From a bacterium (GTDB lineage: Bacteria; Bacillota; Clostridia; Christensenellales; CAG-138), in contig JAQXRK010000189.1 of the NCBI GenBank assembly GCA_029218485.1, positions 1-22,054 on the forward strand: 22,054 nt of DNA, given 5' to 3'. A model generated the notes under the pieces. The model was given only the letters and a program-made list of their open reading frames with translations. It ran no database searches and was not told the DNA's origin. A program made the translations under genes and the position numbers. Each line of letters begins with the position of its first letter. Positions within the stretch are counted from its first letter, which is position 1. Positions 12,820 through 22,015 of the stretch are shown one piece after another.

Positions 12820-15170
12820 TGGAAGAACAACTCAAGCATGTTGGCGTAGCGTATGAACGCAGCGACGGCGTCAAGAAGGTGACCGGCGCCGCCGAATATG
12901 TCGATGATATCCGCCTTGGCCGTATGCTGTACGCGGATGTGGTGCGCAGCCCCTACGCGCACGCAAGGGTGCTCTCCGTTGACCTGTCGGAGGCGAAGAA
13001 GGTGCCGGGCGTCAAGGCCGTGATCGACGGTACCGACTATAAAAAGCGCGTTGGTCTGTATCTGGAGGATCGTTTCTTCATGATCAAGCCCGGCGACACC
13101 GCCAAATACATGGGCGATCCGGTGGCCGCCGTTGCGGCCGAAACGAGGGAGATCGCGCGGAAGGCCTGTGAGCTGATCAAGGTGGAGTATGAGCCCCTGC
13201 CGGTCGTCAGCAACGCGCTGGACGGCATGAAGCCCGATGCGCCGATCATTCACCCGGAGCTGGGCAGCTACAAGGTTGCGCCGATCTTCTACCCGAAGCC
13301 GGGCACGAACATCTCGCACCATTATGTGCTCCGAAAGGGCGATTGCGAAAAGGCGTTTGAAGAGGCCGACGCCGTGTTCGAGCATGAGTTTTACATCCCG
13401 CATGTGCAGCATGTACCGCTCGAGCCGCACGTGGCCATGGCCAAGCTCGATCCCGACGGCAAGCTGACCGTGTGGGCGAGCTGCCAGTCGCCGTACGCCG
13501 TGCGGCAGACGCTCTCCGTTGCGTTCGATATGCCGCTCAACAAGATCCGCGTCATTTCGCCGACCGTGGGCGGCGGCTTTGGCGCCAAGGCGGGCACGAC
13601 GCTCGAGGGCATCGTCATCGGTCTGGCGCGGCATTGCCCGGGCCGGCCGGTCAAGCTGACCTACAGCCGCGAGGATGAGTTCGTCAACTCCTATGTCCGT
13701 CAGGGCATGTTCGCGCGCATCAAGACCGCCATGCGCAAGGATGGGCGGATCCTCGGCGTGAAGAACGAATACTACTGGGATGGCGGCGCTTACACCGAGT
13801 ATGGCGTCAACATTACGAAGGCAGGCGGATGGGCGTCCGCGGGTCCGTACGATATCGACAACGTGTGGACCGACAGCTACTGCGTCTACACCAACAACCC
13901 GGTCGGCGGCCCGTACCGCGGCTTCGGCATGTGCGAGATTCACTTCGCCATCGAGCAGAACATCGACATGATCGCCAAGAAGATGGGCATCTCCGAGGTG
14001 GACATCCGCCGCATCAACGGCCTGCGTCCGGGCGGCTACACCGGCATGGGTGAAAAGATGGATGTTGCGGGCTATCAGGAGTGCCTGGAGACGGTCGTGA
14101 AGGATATCGATTTCTTCACGCCTTCCGAGCAGCCCAAGGAACCGCACAAGGTGCGCGCAAAGGGCATCGCCGCGGGCTGGAAATCGCCGTCCATGCCGAC
14201 CAATGCGGGCAGCGCGGCCATCATCCGCATGAACGAGGATGGCACGTTCTTCCTGATGAGCAGCGGCATGGAGATCGGCCAGGGCGCCGCCACCGTGCTG
14301 CCGCAGATCGCGGCCGAGGTGCTCTCCGTCGAGCCGAGCAAGATCACGTTCTGCTCCGGCGATACGGACCACACGCCGTATGAGTGGCAGACCGTTGCCA
14401 GCCGCACGACCTATTGCGCGGGCAATGCGGTAAAGCTCGCCGCGGAGGACCTGCGCGACAAGGTGCTCGAGCTGGCGCAGATCAAGATGGGCGCGGTCAA
14501 GCGCGACCTCAAGTTTGAGGACGGCTATGTCGTGCACAAGATCTATCCGGAGCGCCGCGTGCCGATCAGCGAGTTCGCGCTGGGCGTCTCGTTCCCGGAT
14601 GGCTCCGGCTATGGCGGCCCCGCCATCGGCGTGGGCACGTTCACGCTGGAGAACAACATCAATACCGACAAGAAAACCGGCGTTGCCAAGCACCATCCGG
14701 CCGCGTTCTGGACGATGGGCGTCAACGGCGCGGAGGTCGAGGTCGACACCGAGACAGGACACATCAAGGTGCTGAAGATGGTTTCCTGCTTCGACGCGGG
14801 CAAGGTGATCAATCCGGCGCTGTTCTCGGCACAGTCCGAGGGCGCCATGGTGCAGGCCCTCGGCACGGCGCTGTTTGAGGAGCTCAAGCTCAGGGACGGC
14901 AAGGTGCTCAACAAGAACTTCGTCGACTACAAGATCCCGACGGCGGACGACATTCCTGAGCTCGTGGTCAAGTATGTCGAGCATGCGGAGCCGACGGGGC
15001 CCTACGGCGCCCGCGGCGTCGGCGAGCCGCTGATGGTTCCCGGCGCGCCGGCCATTGCCAACGCGGTGTACAACGCCATCGGCGTCCGCTTCACGCGCAT
15101 GCCGATCCTGCCGGACGACGTGCTGCGCGCACTGCGGGAGAAGAAGGCCAAGGAGGCCGCTGAACAGTAA
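12819..15170 (+). CDS. Molybdenum hydroxylase large subunit, molybdopterin-binding (XdhA/CoxL type)
   Basis: At 783 residues this is the catalytic subunit, hydroxylating an N-heterocycle or aldehyde with oxygen from water. A GGGAGG site lies inside the preceding gene. Residues 1-130 form the aldehyde-oxidase a/b-hammerhead domain (KVTGAAEYVDDI). The Mo-cofactor motifs are GGGFGAK (251-257), PYRGFGMCE (Arg367 region) and GQGAAT with Gln488. GARGVGEP ends in Glu736, the general base of this family. The CoxL active-loop Cys motif (AYRCSFR type) is absent; GPYRGFGM is present instead, as in xanthine dehydrogenase and other hydroxylases, so CO oxidation is unlikely. Candidate substrates are purines, pyrimidines or other N-heterocycles. 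The adjacent nucleobase permease favours a nucleobase, by context only. Confidence 0.94.
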   Translation: MEEQLKHVGVAYERSDGVKKVTGAAEYVDDIRLGRMLYADVVRSPYAHARVLSVDLSEAKKVPGVKAVIDGTDYKKRVGLYLEDRFFMIKPGDTAKYMGDPVAAVAAETREIARKACELIKVEYEPLPVVSNALDGMKPDAPIIHPELGSYKVAPIFYPKPGTNISHHYVLRKGDCEKAFEEADAVFEHEFYIPHVQHVPLEPHVAMAKLDPDGKLTVWASCQSPYAVRQTLSVAFDMPLNKIRVISPTVGGGFGAKAGTTLEGIVIGLARHCPGRPVKLTYSREDEFVNSYVRQGMFARIKTAMRKDGRILGVKNEYYWDGGAYTEYGVNITKAGGWASAGPYDIDNVWTDSYCVYTNNPVGGPYRGFGMCEIHFAIEQNIDMIAKKMGISEVDIRRINGLRPGGYTGMGEKMDVAGYQECLETVVKDIDFFTPSEQPKEPHKVRAKGIAAGWKSPSMPTNAGSAAIIRMNEDGTFFLMSSGMEIGQGAATVLPQIAAEVLSVEPSKITFCSGDTDHTPYEWQTVASRTTYCAGNAVKLAAEDLRDKVLELAQIKMGAVKRDLKFEDGYVVHKIYPERRVPISEFALGVSFPDGSGYGGPAIGVGTFTLENNINTDKKTGVAKHHPAAFWTMGVNGAEVEVDTETGHIKVLKMVSCFDAGKVINPALFSAQSEGAMVQALGTALFEELKLRDGKVLNKNFVDYKIPTADDIPELVVKYVEHAEPTGPYGARGVGEPLMVPGAPAIANAVYNAIGVRFTRMPILPDDVLRALREKKAKEAAEQ

Positions 15171-15180
15171 CGATTCGTGT

Positions 15181-15213
15181 GGATGCGGCAAACAAACTTT
15201 GTTTGCCGCATCC
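15181..15213. repeat. 33-base perfect palindrome after the hydroxylase genes, probable hairpin terminator
   Basis: The sequence reads GGATGCGGCAAACAAA, a central C, then the exact complement. As RNA it would give a 14-bp stem with a 5-base loop, 10 bases after the stop codon. The following bases are ATAAAAA rather than T-rich, so it lacks a classical U-tract. It may stop transcription weakly, protect the 3' end, or bind protein. Confidence 0.65.
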
Positions 15214-15232
15214 ATAAAAACTGAAAAAACAG

Positions 15233-15261
15233 ATGACAAATGTGAACCAACTGTGTATAAT
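15233..15261 (+). promoter_or_regulatory. Strong candidate promoter for the nucleobase permease
   Basis: ATGACA (15233-15238) and a perfect TATAAT (15256-15261) are 17 bases apart, with TG at 15254-15255 giving a partial extended -10. Transcription would begin near 15268. Confidence 0.8.
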
Positions 15262-15267
15262 ATAGTA

Positions 15268-15484
15268 CATAGTTGTAGACATCTACAGACCAACGACAAC
15301 TCTTCCCCAAATAATTTCTTGAACCCGGCGAAGCCCGAGACCCAACAGAACCCCGTGAGATAAGGCAAAAAAGTCGCGCGTGTGCACTTGCCCTTATCGT
15401 TGTACGCATATAGGAGCGCTGCTCTCTATATATCGCACCCACTTGGAGAAATGGGGATTCAAAAAAATTTGCAGGAGGTAAGTC
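15268..15484 (+). promoter_or_regulatory. Long structured 5' leader of the permease gene, candidate cis-regulatory RNA
   Basis: About 215 bases lie between the promoter and ATG 15485 and hold no gene. Several stems can form. AGTTGT pairs with ACAACT near 15270-15302, competing with a TGTAGA-CA-TCTACA hairpin inside it. GATAAGGCAA (15359-15368) pairs with 15388-15398 with one bulged C. ATATAGGAGC (15408-15417) pairs with GCTC-T-CTATAT (15421-15431). The ribosome site GCAGGAGG lies just after an A-rich stretch. It does not match the purine riboswitch core, the T-box signature or other leaders checked from memory. No terminator with a T-tract is present, so control would be on translation or stability. 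Confidence 0.45.
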
Positions 15485-16843
15485 ATGGAAAGAAAGGTAG
15501 ACGGTATTTACGACGGCTTTAAGGAGCTGGGTACCGGCAAAATGGTGGTACTTGGCCTCCAGCACGTATTCGCCATGTTCGGCGCAACCGTGCTGGTGCC
15601 GCTGCTGACGGGCCTGTCCGTATCGGTGACCTTGTTCGCTTCTGGTATTGCTACAATTTGGTTCTTCATCATTACAAAGCGCAAGGTGCCGGTATTCCTC
15701 GGTTCCTCGTTCGCGTTCCTCGGCGCGTTCGCAACGGTCGCACCCAAACTGGCGGACGGCAGCGCGAACGTTGAGATGCTGCCATATGCGACCGGCGGCG
15801 TCGTGTGCGCAGGTCTTGTCTATGTGATTCTGGCAGCGCTGTTCCAGATCTTTGGCGCAAAGAGAATCATGAAGCTGTTCCCGCCGGTGGTCACAGGCCC
15901 GATCATCATCCTCATCGGTTTGATCCTTGCGCCGACCGCTGTGAGCAGCGCCTCTGCGAACTGGATTCTCGCGGCGATCGCCATTGCGCTCGTCATCGTG
16001 ATCAACCTGTTCGGCAAGGGCATGATCAAGATTGTCCCGATCCTGATCTCCATCTTTGCAACGTATATCATTGGCTGCATCGTAACGGCCATCAACCCGA
16101 ATCTGTTCGGCCTACCGTGGATCGACTTCTCGAACCTCACGCAGCCCTTCATGGATGGCGCGCAGTTCACGGACTTCCTCAATGTCCCGCCGTTCCATAT
16201 GCCGAAGTTTGAGATCGGCGCGATCGTCTCCTTCATCGTGGTTGCTGTTGCGGCCATCGTGGAGCACATCGGCGATATCGCGGCCATCGGCGCGACCTGC
16301 GGCAAGAACTTCATCGCCGATCCCGGCCTGACCCGTACGCTCCTCGGCGACGGTCTTGGCACGGCCATGGCGGGCGCCATCGGCGGCCCGGCCAACACGA
16401 CCTACTCCGAGAACACCGGCGTTGTCGCGCTGACCCGTGTGTATGATCCGAAGGTCATGCTCATCGCAGCCTGCTTCTCCATCGTTCTCTCGTTCGTTGC
16501 CATCTTCGACTCGTTCATCAATACGATTCCGTGGTCCATCATCGGCGGTATTTCCGTCGTGCTCTACGGCATGATCTCCGCCACCGGCGTCCGCACGATC
16601 ATGGAGAACAAGGTGGACTACACGAACATGCGCAACATCCTGATCTCCGCTCTGATCCTCGTCTGCGGCATCGGCTTCAACACCTACCCGATCGTGATTC
16701 CGATCGGCGCGACCGCGATCCAGTTCGGTGGTCTGGCGTCTGCTGCCATCATTGGTATCATCGTCAATGCGATCCTGCCCGGCAAGGACTATGAGTTCAA
16801 CGATGGCGCGATCGAGGCGGACGAAAAGAGCATCGGCGCGTAA
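15485..16843 (+). CDS. NCS2-family nucleobase permease, UraA-like (uracil-type signature)
   Basis: This 452-residue membrane protein is hydrophobic throughout and normal in length for the 14-helix NCS2 family. GLQHVFAMFGATVLVPLLTG at the N-terminus is the NCS2 entry signature. Two glutamates at the substrate site are visible, Glu260 in VEHIGDIAAIG and Glu309 in NTTYSENTGVVALTRV. Their 49-residue spacing equals that of Glu241 and Glu290 in E. coli UraA. The NTTYxEN form is typical of uracil carriers, while xanthine/urate carriers have a Q-NNG motif, so a pyrimidine or related ring is the better guess. It has its own promoter and a GCAGGAGG ribosome site, and it follows the molybdenum hydroxylase genes. 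A terminator lies 77 bases after the stop. Confidence 0.92.
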   Translation: MERKVDGIYDGFKELGTGKMVVLGLQHVFAMFGATVLVPLLTGLSVSVTLFASGIATIWFFIITKRKVPVFLGSSFAFLGAFATVAPKLADGSANVEMLPYATGGVVCAGLVYVILAALFQIFGAKRIMKLFPPVVTGPIIILIGLILAPTAVSSASANWILAAIAIALVIVINLFGKGMIKIVPILISIFATYIIGCIVTAINPNLFGLPWIDFSNLTQPFMDGAQFTDFLNVPPFHMPKFEIGAIVSFIVVAVAAIVEHIGDIAAIGATCGKNFIADPGLTRTLLGDGLGTAMAGAIGGPANTTYSENTGVVALTRVYDPKVMLIAACFSIVLSFVAIFDSFINTIPWSIIGGISVVLYGMISATGVRTIMENKVDYTNMRNILISALILVCGIGFNTYPIVIPIGATAIQFGGLASAAIIGIIVNAILPGKDYEFNDGAIEADEKSIGA

Positions 16844-16919
16844 GACGAATTGCCCAATCGTCTGAAAACAATCCGAACAACTGGATAAGGGGTTCCTTTT
16901 CCTCCATTTCTCTGAAAGA

Positions 16920-16953
16920 ACCGGCGCGAAGCTTAGCTTCGCGCCGGTCTTTT
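16920..16953 (+). terminator. Rho-independent terminator after the permease
   Basis: A perfect 13-bp stem (ACCGGCGCGAAGC with its complement) has the loop TTA and is followed by CTTTT. The gap from the permease stop at 16843 to the potD stop at 17151 is 307 bases. It holds this hairpin and the one at 17104; no gene is seen in it. Confidence 0.88.
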
Positions 16954-17103
16954 CTGCTGTCATCCAAATTGGTGGCAGGGAATAGCCGATATTTCTGCCG
17001 CTGCGCGCAGCCGAATGTGCAGCGTGCAGTGTTGTAGTGTGTAGTTTGTGTGCAACGGCGGGAACGGTGGGGATAACCGCGTGCAGGGCTTTCCAAAACG
17101 CAG

Positions 17104-17137
17104 CGGGCGCGCCGCATTCCCTGCGGCGCGCCCGTTT
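17104..17137 (-). terminator. GC-rich hairpin at the end of the pot operon
   Basis: A perfect 13-bp stem (CGGGCGCGCCGCA with its complement, 17104-17116 and 17122-17134) has the loop TTCCC. It lies just beyond the stop of potD on the minus strand. A short TTTT follows a few bases later on that strand. On the plus strand it is followed by TTT, so it may act in both directions. Confidence 0.65.
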
Positions 17138-17150
17138 CACAAAAGGGTCG

Positions 17151-18203
17151 TTATTTCCCCTGTGCTGCCTTGATCTTCGTCCATGCATCGGAATAGACGC
17201 TCACAAAGTCGCCCAGATCATGGAACACGGTGCAGCGGTCGAGCACATCCTGCGGCGGATTGAAGGTCGGGTCCTCAACGAACTCATCGCTGAGCAGCTC
17301 CAGCGCCGCGCGGTTGGGGGAGCAATAGTAGATGTATTCGGCGTTCTGCTTGGCCACCTCGGCGTCGCAGAGGAAGTTAATGAACGCCTCCGCCTCGGCG
17401 GTATGCGTCGAGGTCTTGGGGATGACGACGTTGTCAAACCACACGTTGCTGCCCTCTTTCGGCACGGCGTACGCGAGGTCCTCGCTCTCCGCAATGGCCA
17501 TCAGCGCGTCGCCGGAATAGGTCACGCACATGGCAGCCGTGCCGTTGATCATCTCCATCTTGGCGTCGTCGGTCAGATAGGCGCGCACAAGCGGCTTCTG
17601 CTCGATCAGCGCCTGCTGCGCCTCCAGCACCTCCGCTTCGTTGCGGGTGTTGATGTCGTAGCCGAGCTTGATGAGCGTGATGCCGATGGAGTCGCGCACG
17701 CTGTCGTACATCAGGATCTGGCCGCTGTATTTCTCATTCCACAGGATATCCCAGGAATCGACCGGATCATCCACCATGGTGGTGTTGTAAAGGATGCCGA
17801 CGGTGCCCCAGAAGTACGGAACCGAATACTTGTTGTCCGGATCGAAGGACAGATCCAGAAACCGCTCATCGATATTGGCCAGATTCGGAATATTGTCCTT
17901 GTTCAGCTCGTGCAGCAGATCCTGCGCGATGAGCTTCTCAATGACGTAGTCCGAGGGCACGCAAATGTCGTAGATGCAATCGACCGCGGACAGCTTGACG
18001 AGCATCTCCTCGTTGCTGTCCATGGTCGAATACTTGACCTTGATACCGGTCTCCTGCTCAAACTGGTCGAGCAGATCGGGATCGATATAATCGCCCCAGT
18101 TGAGTACGTTGAGCGTCACCTGATCCTTCTGGCCGCATGCGGCGAGCGGGAGCATCATGGCGAGGATGAGCAGGGCGCAGAGCGCTTTCTTCATCAGTTT
18201 CAT
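17151..18203 (-). CDS. potD: Spermidine/putrescine-binding lipoprotein PotD
   Basis: This 350-residue extracellular substrate-binding protein belongs to the polyamine ABC importer. It has a lipoprotein signal peptide with charged start (MKLMKK), hydrophobic core and lipobox LAAC at Cys23. The mature part begins with LNVLNWGDYIDPDLL, the PotD-type first strand with a ligand-stacking Trp. YDICVPSDYVIEKL, VPYFWGTVGILYN and SNVWFDNVVIPKTS also match the family pattern around the polyamine carboxylates and aromatic box. An AAGGAGGT site precedes ATG 18203. It is the last gene of the operon, 99 bases after potC, with no terminator in that gap. Specificity for spermidine versus putrescine cannot be told. 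Confidence 0.93.
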   Translation of the reverse strand: MKLMKKALCALLILAMMLPLAACGQKDQVTLNVLNWGDYIDPDLLDQFEQETGIKVKYSTMDSNEEMLVKLSAVDCIYDICVPSDYVIEKLIAQDLLHELNKDNIPNLANIDERFLDLSFDPDNKYSVPYFWGTVGILYNTTMVDDPVDSWDILWNEKYSGQILMYDSVRDSIGITLIKLGYDINTRNEAEVLEAQQALIEQKPLVRAYLTDDAKMEMINGTAAMCVTYSGDALMAIAESEDLAYAVPKEGSNVWFDNVVIPKTSTHTAEAEAFINFLCDAEVAKQNAEYIYYCSPNRAALELLSDEFVEDPTFNPPQDVLDRCTVFHDLGDFVSVYSDAWTKIKAAQGK

Positions 18204-18302
18204 CGGTTGTACCTCCTTGTAAACAGATTCTTTCTTATGATCGGTGGTTATGACCGGCCGTTATCCATGGCCGTGCCAAATCTTCCGTATTGCGGGTTTA
18301 TC

Positions 18303-19112
18303 CTATCGCTTCATGCCGACCTTGCGGTCCTGAATCTCGCGCTTGCGCTCCTCGCGGATGCTGCGGATGTTCACGATCAGCAGCAGCGTGACCACGGGCA
18401 CGAAGATGATCGTCGAGAGCGCCGGGTTGACGCCGCGGCGCGCGCTGGCATAGATATACATCGACAGGTTGTCAACGCCGTTTCCGGCAAAGAAGCTGAC
18501 CACAAAATCGTCGATGGAGAGCGTGAAAGCGAGGATTGCGCCCGAGATAATGCCCGGCAGGATATCCGGTATCACCACGCGCCAGAGCGCCATCAGCGGC
18601 GTACAGCCGAGATCGAGCGCCGCCTCATAGAGCATGTCGGAGCTTTGCCTGAGCTTCGGCAGCACCGAGAAGATCACATACGGCAGGTTGAACGTGATGT
18701 GCGCGATCAGCAGCCGGATATAGCCGTTGCGAAGCCCGATGGCGAGGAACAGCAGCATCAGCGAGATGCCGGTCACGAGGTCGGGGTTCACCATCGGCAG
18801 CTGGGAGATGTTCTCGATCAGCATGCGCCTGCGCTTCTTCATCGAGTGCAGGCCGATGGCCGCAAACGTACCGAGCACCGTGGCAATGAGCGAGGAGAGC
18901 ACCGCCAGCGTGGTCGTGACGACGATCGCATCCGTGATCTCCGAGGAGCGGAACAGCTTTTCGTACCAGCCGAACGTAAATCCCGTCCAGTTGCCGAGCG
19001 TCTTGCTCTCGTTGAAGGAGAACAGGATGAGGATCAGGATCGGCGCATAGAGAAACAGCAGTATCAGGCCCAGATAGGTGCCCTTGAAGAAATTTCGAAG
19101 CCGCTTTACCAT
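18303..19112 (-). CDS. potC: Spermidine/putrescine ABC transporter permease PotC
   Basis: This 269-residue inner-membrane permease has about six hydrophobic segments. The first is LGLILLFLYAPILILILFSF, typical of PotC. The cytoplasmic EAA loop that docks on the ATPase reads EAALDLGCTPLMALWRVVIP. The motif FTLSIDDFVVSFFAG after it is characteristic of PotC. The start ATG (19112-19110) is preceded by GGGAGG and overlaps the last seven bases of potB, so translation is coupled. Much longer open reading upstream in this frame lies inside potB and is not used. Confidence 0.94.
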   Translation of the reverse strand: MVKRLRNFFKGTYLGLILLFLYAPILILILFSFNESKTLGNWTGFTFGWYEKLFRSSEITDAIVVTTTLAVLSSLIATVLGTFAAIGLHSMKKRRRMLIENISQLPMVNPDLVTGISLMLLFLAIGLRNGYIRLLIAHITFNLPYVIFSVLPKLRQSSDMLYEAALDLGCTPLMALWRVVIPDILPGIISGAILAFTLSIDDFVVSFFAGNGVDNLSMYIYASARRGVNPALSTIIFVPVVTLLLIVNIRSIREERKREIQDRKVGMKR

Positions 19113-19891
19113 AACCGGTTGCCTCCCTCGGCCTGCTTGCCGCCGGCGCTCTCCGCCCGCCGCATGATGGCCATGCTCAAAAGCACGAAGATGAGCAGCA
19201 TGATGGCCAGCGCACTGCCCGCGCTCCAGGCCTGCTCCGTAATAAACTTCATGTAGATCAGATCGCCGTAGAGCATCGTCATGCCGCCGCCGAGCAGCTG
19301 CGAGATGGCGAATGTCGTGGTCGACGGGATGAACACCATCGTGATGCCGGAGATGATGCCGGAGACCGACAGCGGCAGCACCACGCGCAGGAATGTGAGC
19401 GCGCCGTTCGCCCCGAGATCCTGCGCCGCTTCGATATAGCTCTTGTCGAGCTTCATGAGCACCGTATAGATCGGGAGGATCATGAACGGCAGGAAATTGT
19501 AGACCATGCCGAGCAGCACCGCCGCCTCGGTATACAGGATGTTGGTAAACGCGCCAAGCAGCGATTTCCACGCGTAGGTGCGCAGCAGGAAATTCATCCA
19601 CATGGGCACGATGAAAAACACCGACAGCAGCGTCGCCACGGCCTTCTTCATACGGGAGAGCAGATAGGCCACGGGATAGCCGAGCAGCAGGCAGAGCACG
19701 GTGGTGTACAGCGCCAGCCGGATCGAGTCGAGCAACACTCGGATGTTGCCCATCTGCGCCGCCTCAACGAGGTTTTGCAGCGTAAAGCTGCCGTCGCTCG
19801 TGAACGCATAATACAGGATCAGCAGCATCGGCGAGAGGATAAAGATCAGCATCCATACGATGTATGGGCCGGCAAACATGCTTCGTTTCAA
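19106..19891 (-). CDS. potB: Spermidine/putrescine ABC transporter permease PotB
   Basis: This 261-residue inner-membrane permease has about six hydrophobic helices. It begins GPYIVWMLIFILSPMLLILYYAF and has the EAA loop EAAQDLGANGALTFLRVVLP. VFIPSTTTFAISQLLGGG, with a run of Thr, is typical of PotB. The chosen start is TTG at 19891-19889, because GGGGGTGA lies 4-5 bases upstream; the first in-frame ATG (four codons later) is too far from that site. It follows potA by 27 bases and overlaps potC by seven. With PotC it forms the membrane channel of the importer. Confidence 0.93.
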   Translation of the reverse strand: MKRSMFAGPYIVWMLIFILSPMLLILYYAFTSDGSFTLQNLVEAAQMGNIRVLLDSIRLALYTTVLCLLLGYPVAYLLSRMKKAVATLLSVFFIVPMWMNFLLRTYAWKSLLGAFTNILYTEAAVLLGMVYNFLPFMILPIYTVLMKLDKSYIEAAQDLGANGALTFLRVVLPLSVSGIISGITMVFIPSTTTFAISQLLGGGMTMLYGDLIYMKFITEQAWSAGSALAIMLLIFVLLSMAIMRRAESAGGKQAEGGNRLW

Positions 19892-19918
19892 GCGCTCACC
19901 CCCTTGTTCGGCGCGTGC

Positions 19919-21292
<1,374 letters not shown>

Positions 21293-21334
21293 AGCGTATT
21301 GCCTCCCCACAAAACATCAGAGCGGAAATTGCCG

Positions 21335-21871
21335 TCAGAACGATGGCGGCGTGGAAACCCAGAGAATGCGCGCCTCGCTTTTGCCGCTGTTGCGCAGGTA
21401 GTGCGGCGCCGCAGGCCGGAAGTAGAAGCTGTCACCCTTGTGCAGCCGGTAGCGCGCTTCGCCGAGCAGCAGCGTTGGCGTGCCTTGCAGCACATAGCCG
21501 AACTCCTCGCCCTCGTGCGGATCGTCCGGCTCCGTCGCTGTACCGGACGGGAGCGTCACGAGAATGGGCTCGAGCGCGTTGCGCTGTGCGTTCGTCACCA
21601 GCCAGCGGACGCTGCTGCCATCCGCCGCTTCCTTGACGAACATATCCTCCACGCCGTAGACGACCTTTTCATTCTGCGCCTCGTTGAAAAAGGCGGCGAC
21701 GTCGGCGCCCAGCGCCTCGAGAATATCCAGCAGTGTTGCAATGGAGGGGGAGGTGATGTCGCGCTCAAGCTGGGAGATGAATCCCTTTGACAGCTCGGTG
21801 CGGGCGGCAAGCTCCTCCTGCGTCAGACCCCGCTGCAAACGAAGCCGTTTGATCTTGTTGCCGATCTCCAT
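21335..21871 (-). CDS. XRE-family regulator with C-terminal cupin, PuuR-like
   Basis: This 178-residue protein has an N-terminal HTH_3 domain (residues 1-60; IGNKIKRLRLQRGLTQEELA followed by LSKGFISQLERDITSPSIATL). Its C-terminal cupin (about 100-178) contains PHEGEEFGYVLQG, LHKGDSFYFRPAAPHYLRN and ILWVSTPP. This HTH-cupin layout is that of PuuR, which senses polyamines. In Firmicutes such a gene commonly heads the potABCD operon, as here, 42 bases before potA. ATG 21871 is preceded by AAAGGG nine bases away; an upstream in-frame TTG directly abuts that site. It probably represses its own operon through the inverted repeat just upstream. The ligand is inferred from context. Confidence 0.9.
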   Translation of the reverse strand: MEIGNKIKRLRLQRGLTQEELAARTELSKGFISQLERDITSPSIATLLDILEALGADVAAFFNEAQNEKVVYGVEDMFVKEAADGSSVRWLVTNAQRNALEPILVTLPSGTATEPDDPHEGEEFGYVLQGTPTLLLGEARYRLHKGDSFYFRPAAPHYLRNSGKSEARILWVSTPPSF

Positions 21872-21895
21872 TGAAGTCAACCCTTTCTAAACCTT

Positions 21896-21916
21896 GTGTT
21901 TACACTCACTAAACAC
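21896..21916. promoter_or_regulatory. Inverted repeat, probable operator of the pot-operon regulator
   Basis: GTGTTTA and TAAACAC are perfect 7-base arms around a 7-base spacer. It lies between the minus-strand -10 box (start near 21921) and the regulator ribosome site, where a bound repressor would block transcription. Confidence 0.6.
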
Positions 21917-21927
21917 GAAACAGCATA

Positions 21928-21956
21928 ATTGAACCATAAATATGCGCGCTTGTCAA
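21928..21956 (-). promoter_or_regulatory. Candidate promoter of the regulator-potABCD operon
   Basis: On the minus strand a perfect TTGACA (21956-21951) and TTCAAT (21933-21928) are 17 bases apart. The start would be near 21921, directly at the inverted repeat. Confidence 0.65.
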
Positions 21957-21984
21957 TGACATTTTTCTTGCCCGGTGGTACAAT
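21956..21984 (+). promoter_or_regulatory. Candidate promoter of the divergent gene at the window end
   Basis: ATGACA (21956-21961) and TACAAT (21979-21984) are 17 bases apart. Its -35 box abuts and shares one base with the -35 box of the opposing pot promoter. Confidence 0.65.
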
Positions 21985-22015
21985 GTTGGAAAACCGTGCC
22001 AAGGAGCGTTGAATC

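Noticed and set aside
12819..15170. Aerobic-type CO dehydrogenase large subunit
   Set aside because: The active-site Cys loop typical of CoxL is missing and the corresponding region resembles other molybdenum hydroxylases.
15256..15330. Purine riboswitch in the permease leader
   Set aside because: TATAAT here fits better as the -10 box. The conserved TTTCTACC and GACTA core and the two kissing-loop hairpins are not found.
12750..15368. Very long minus-strand open frame (872 residues) opposite the Mo hydroxylase subunit
   Set aside because: It is the antisense shadow of a GC-rich coding gene. It is rich in Arg, Ala, His and Asp, has no ribosome site, and the plus-strand product is clearly a known enzyme.
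15485..16843. Xanthine/urate-type permease (XanQ or UacT like)
   Set aside because: The second substrate-site motif reads NTTYSENTG with Glu309, as in uracil carriers, instead of the Gln-Asn-Asn-Gly form of xanthine/urate carriers. A purine substrate is still not excluded.
17037..19256. 739-residue plus-strand open frame opposite potD and potC
   Set aside because: The minus strand encodes clear PotD and PotC proteins with ribosome sites; the plus-strand reading is a shadow.
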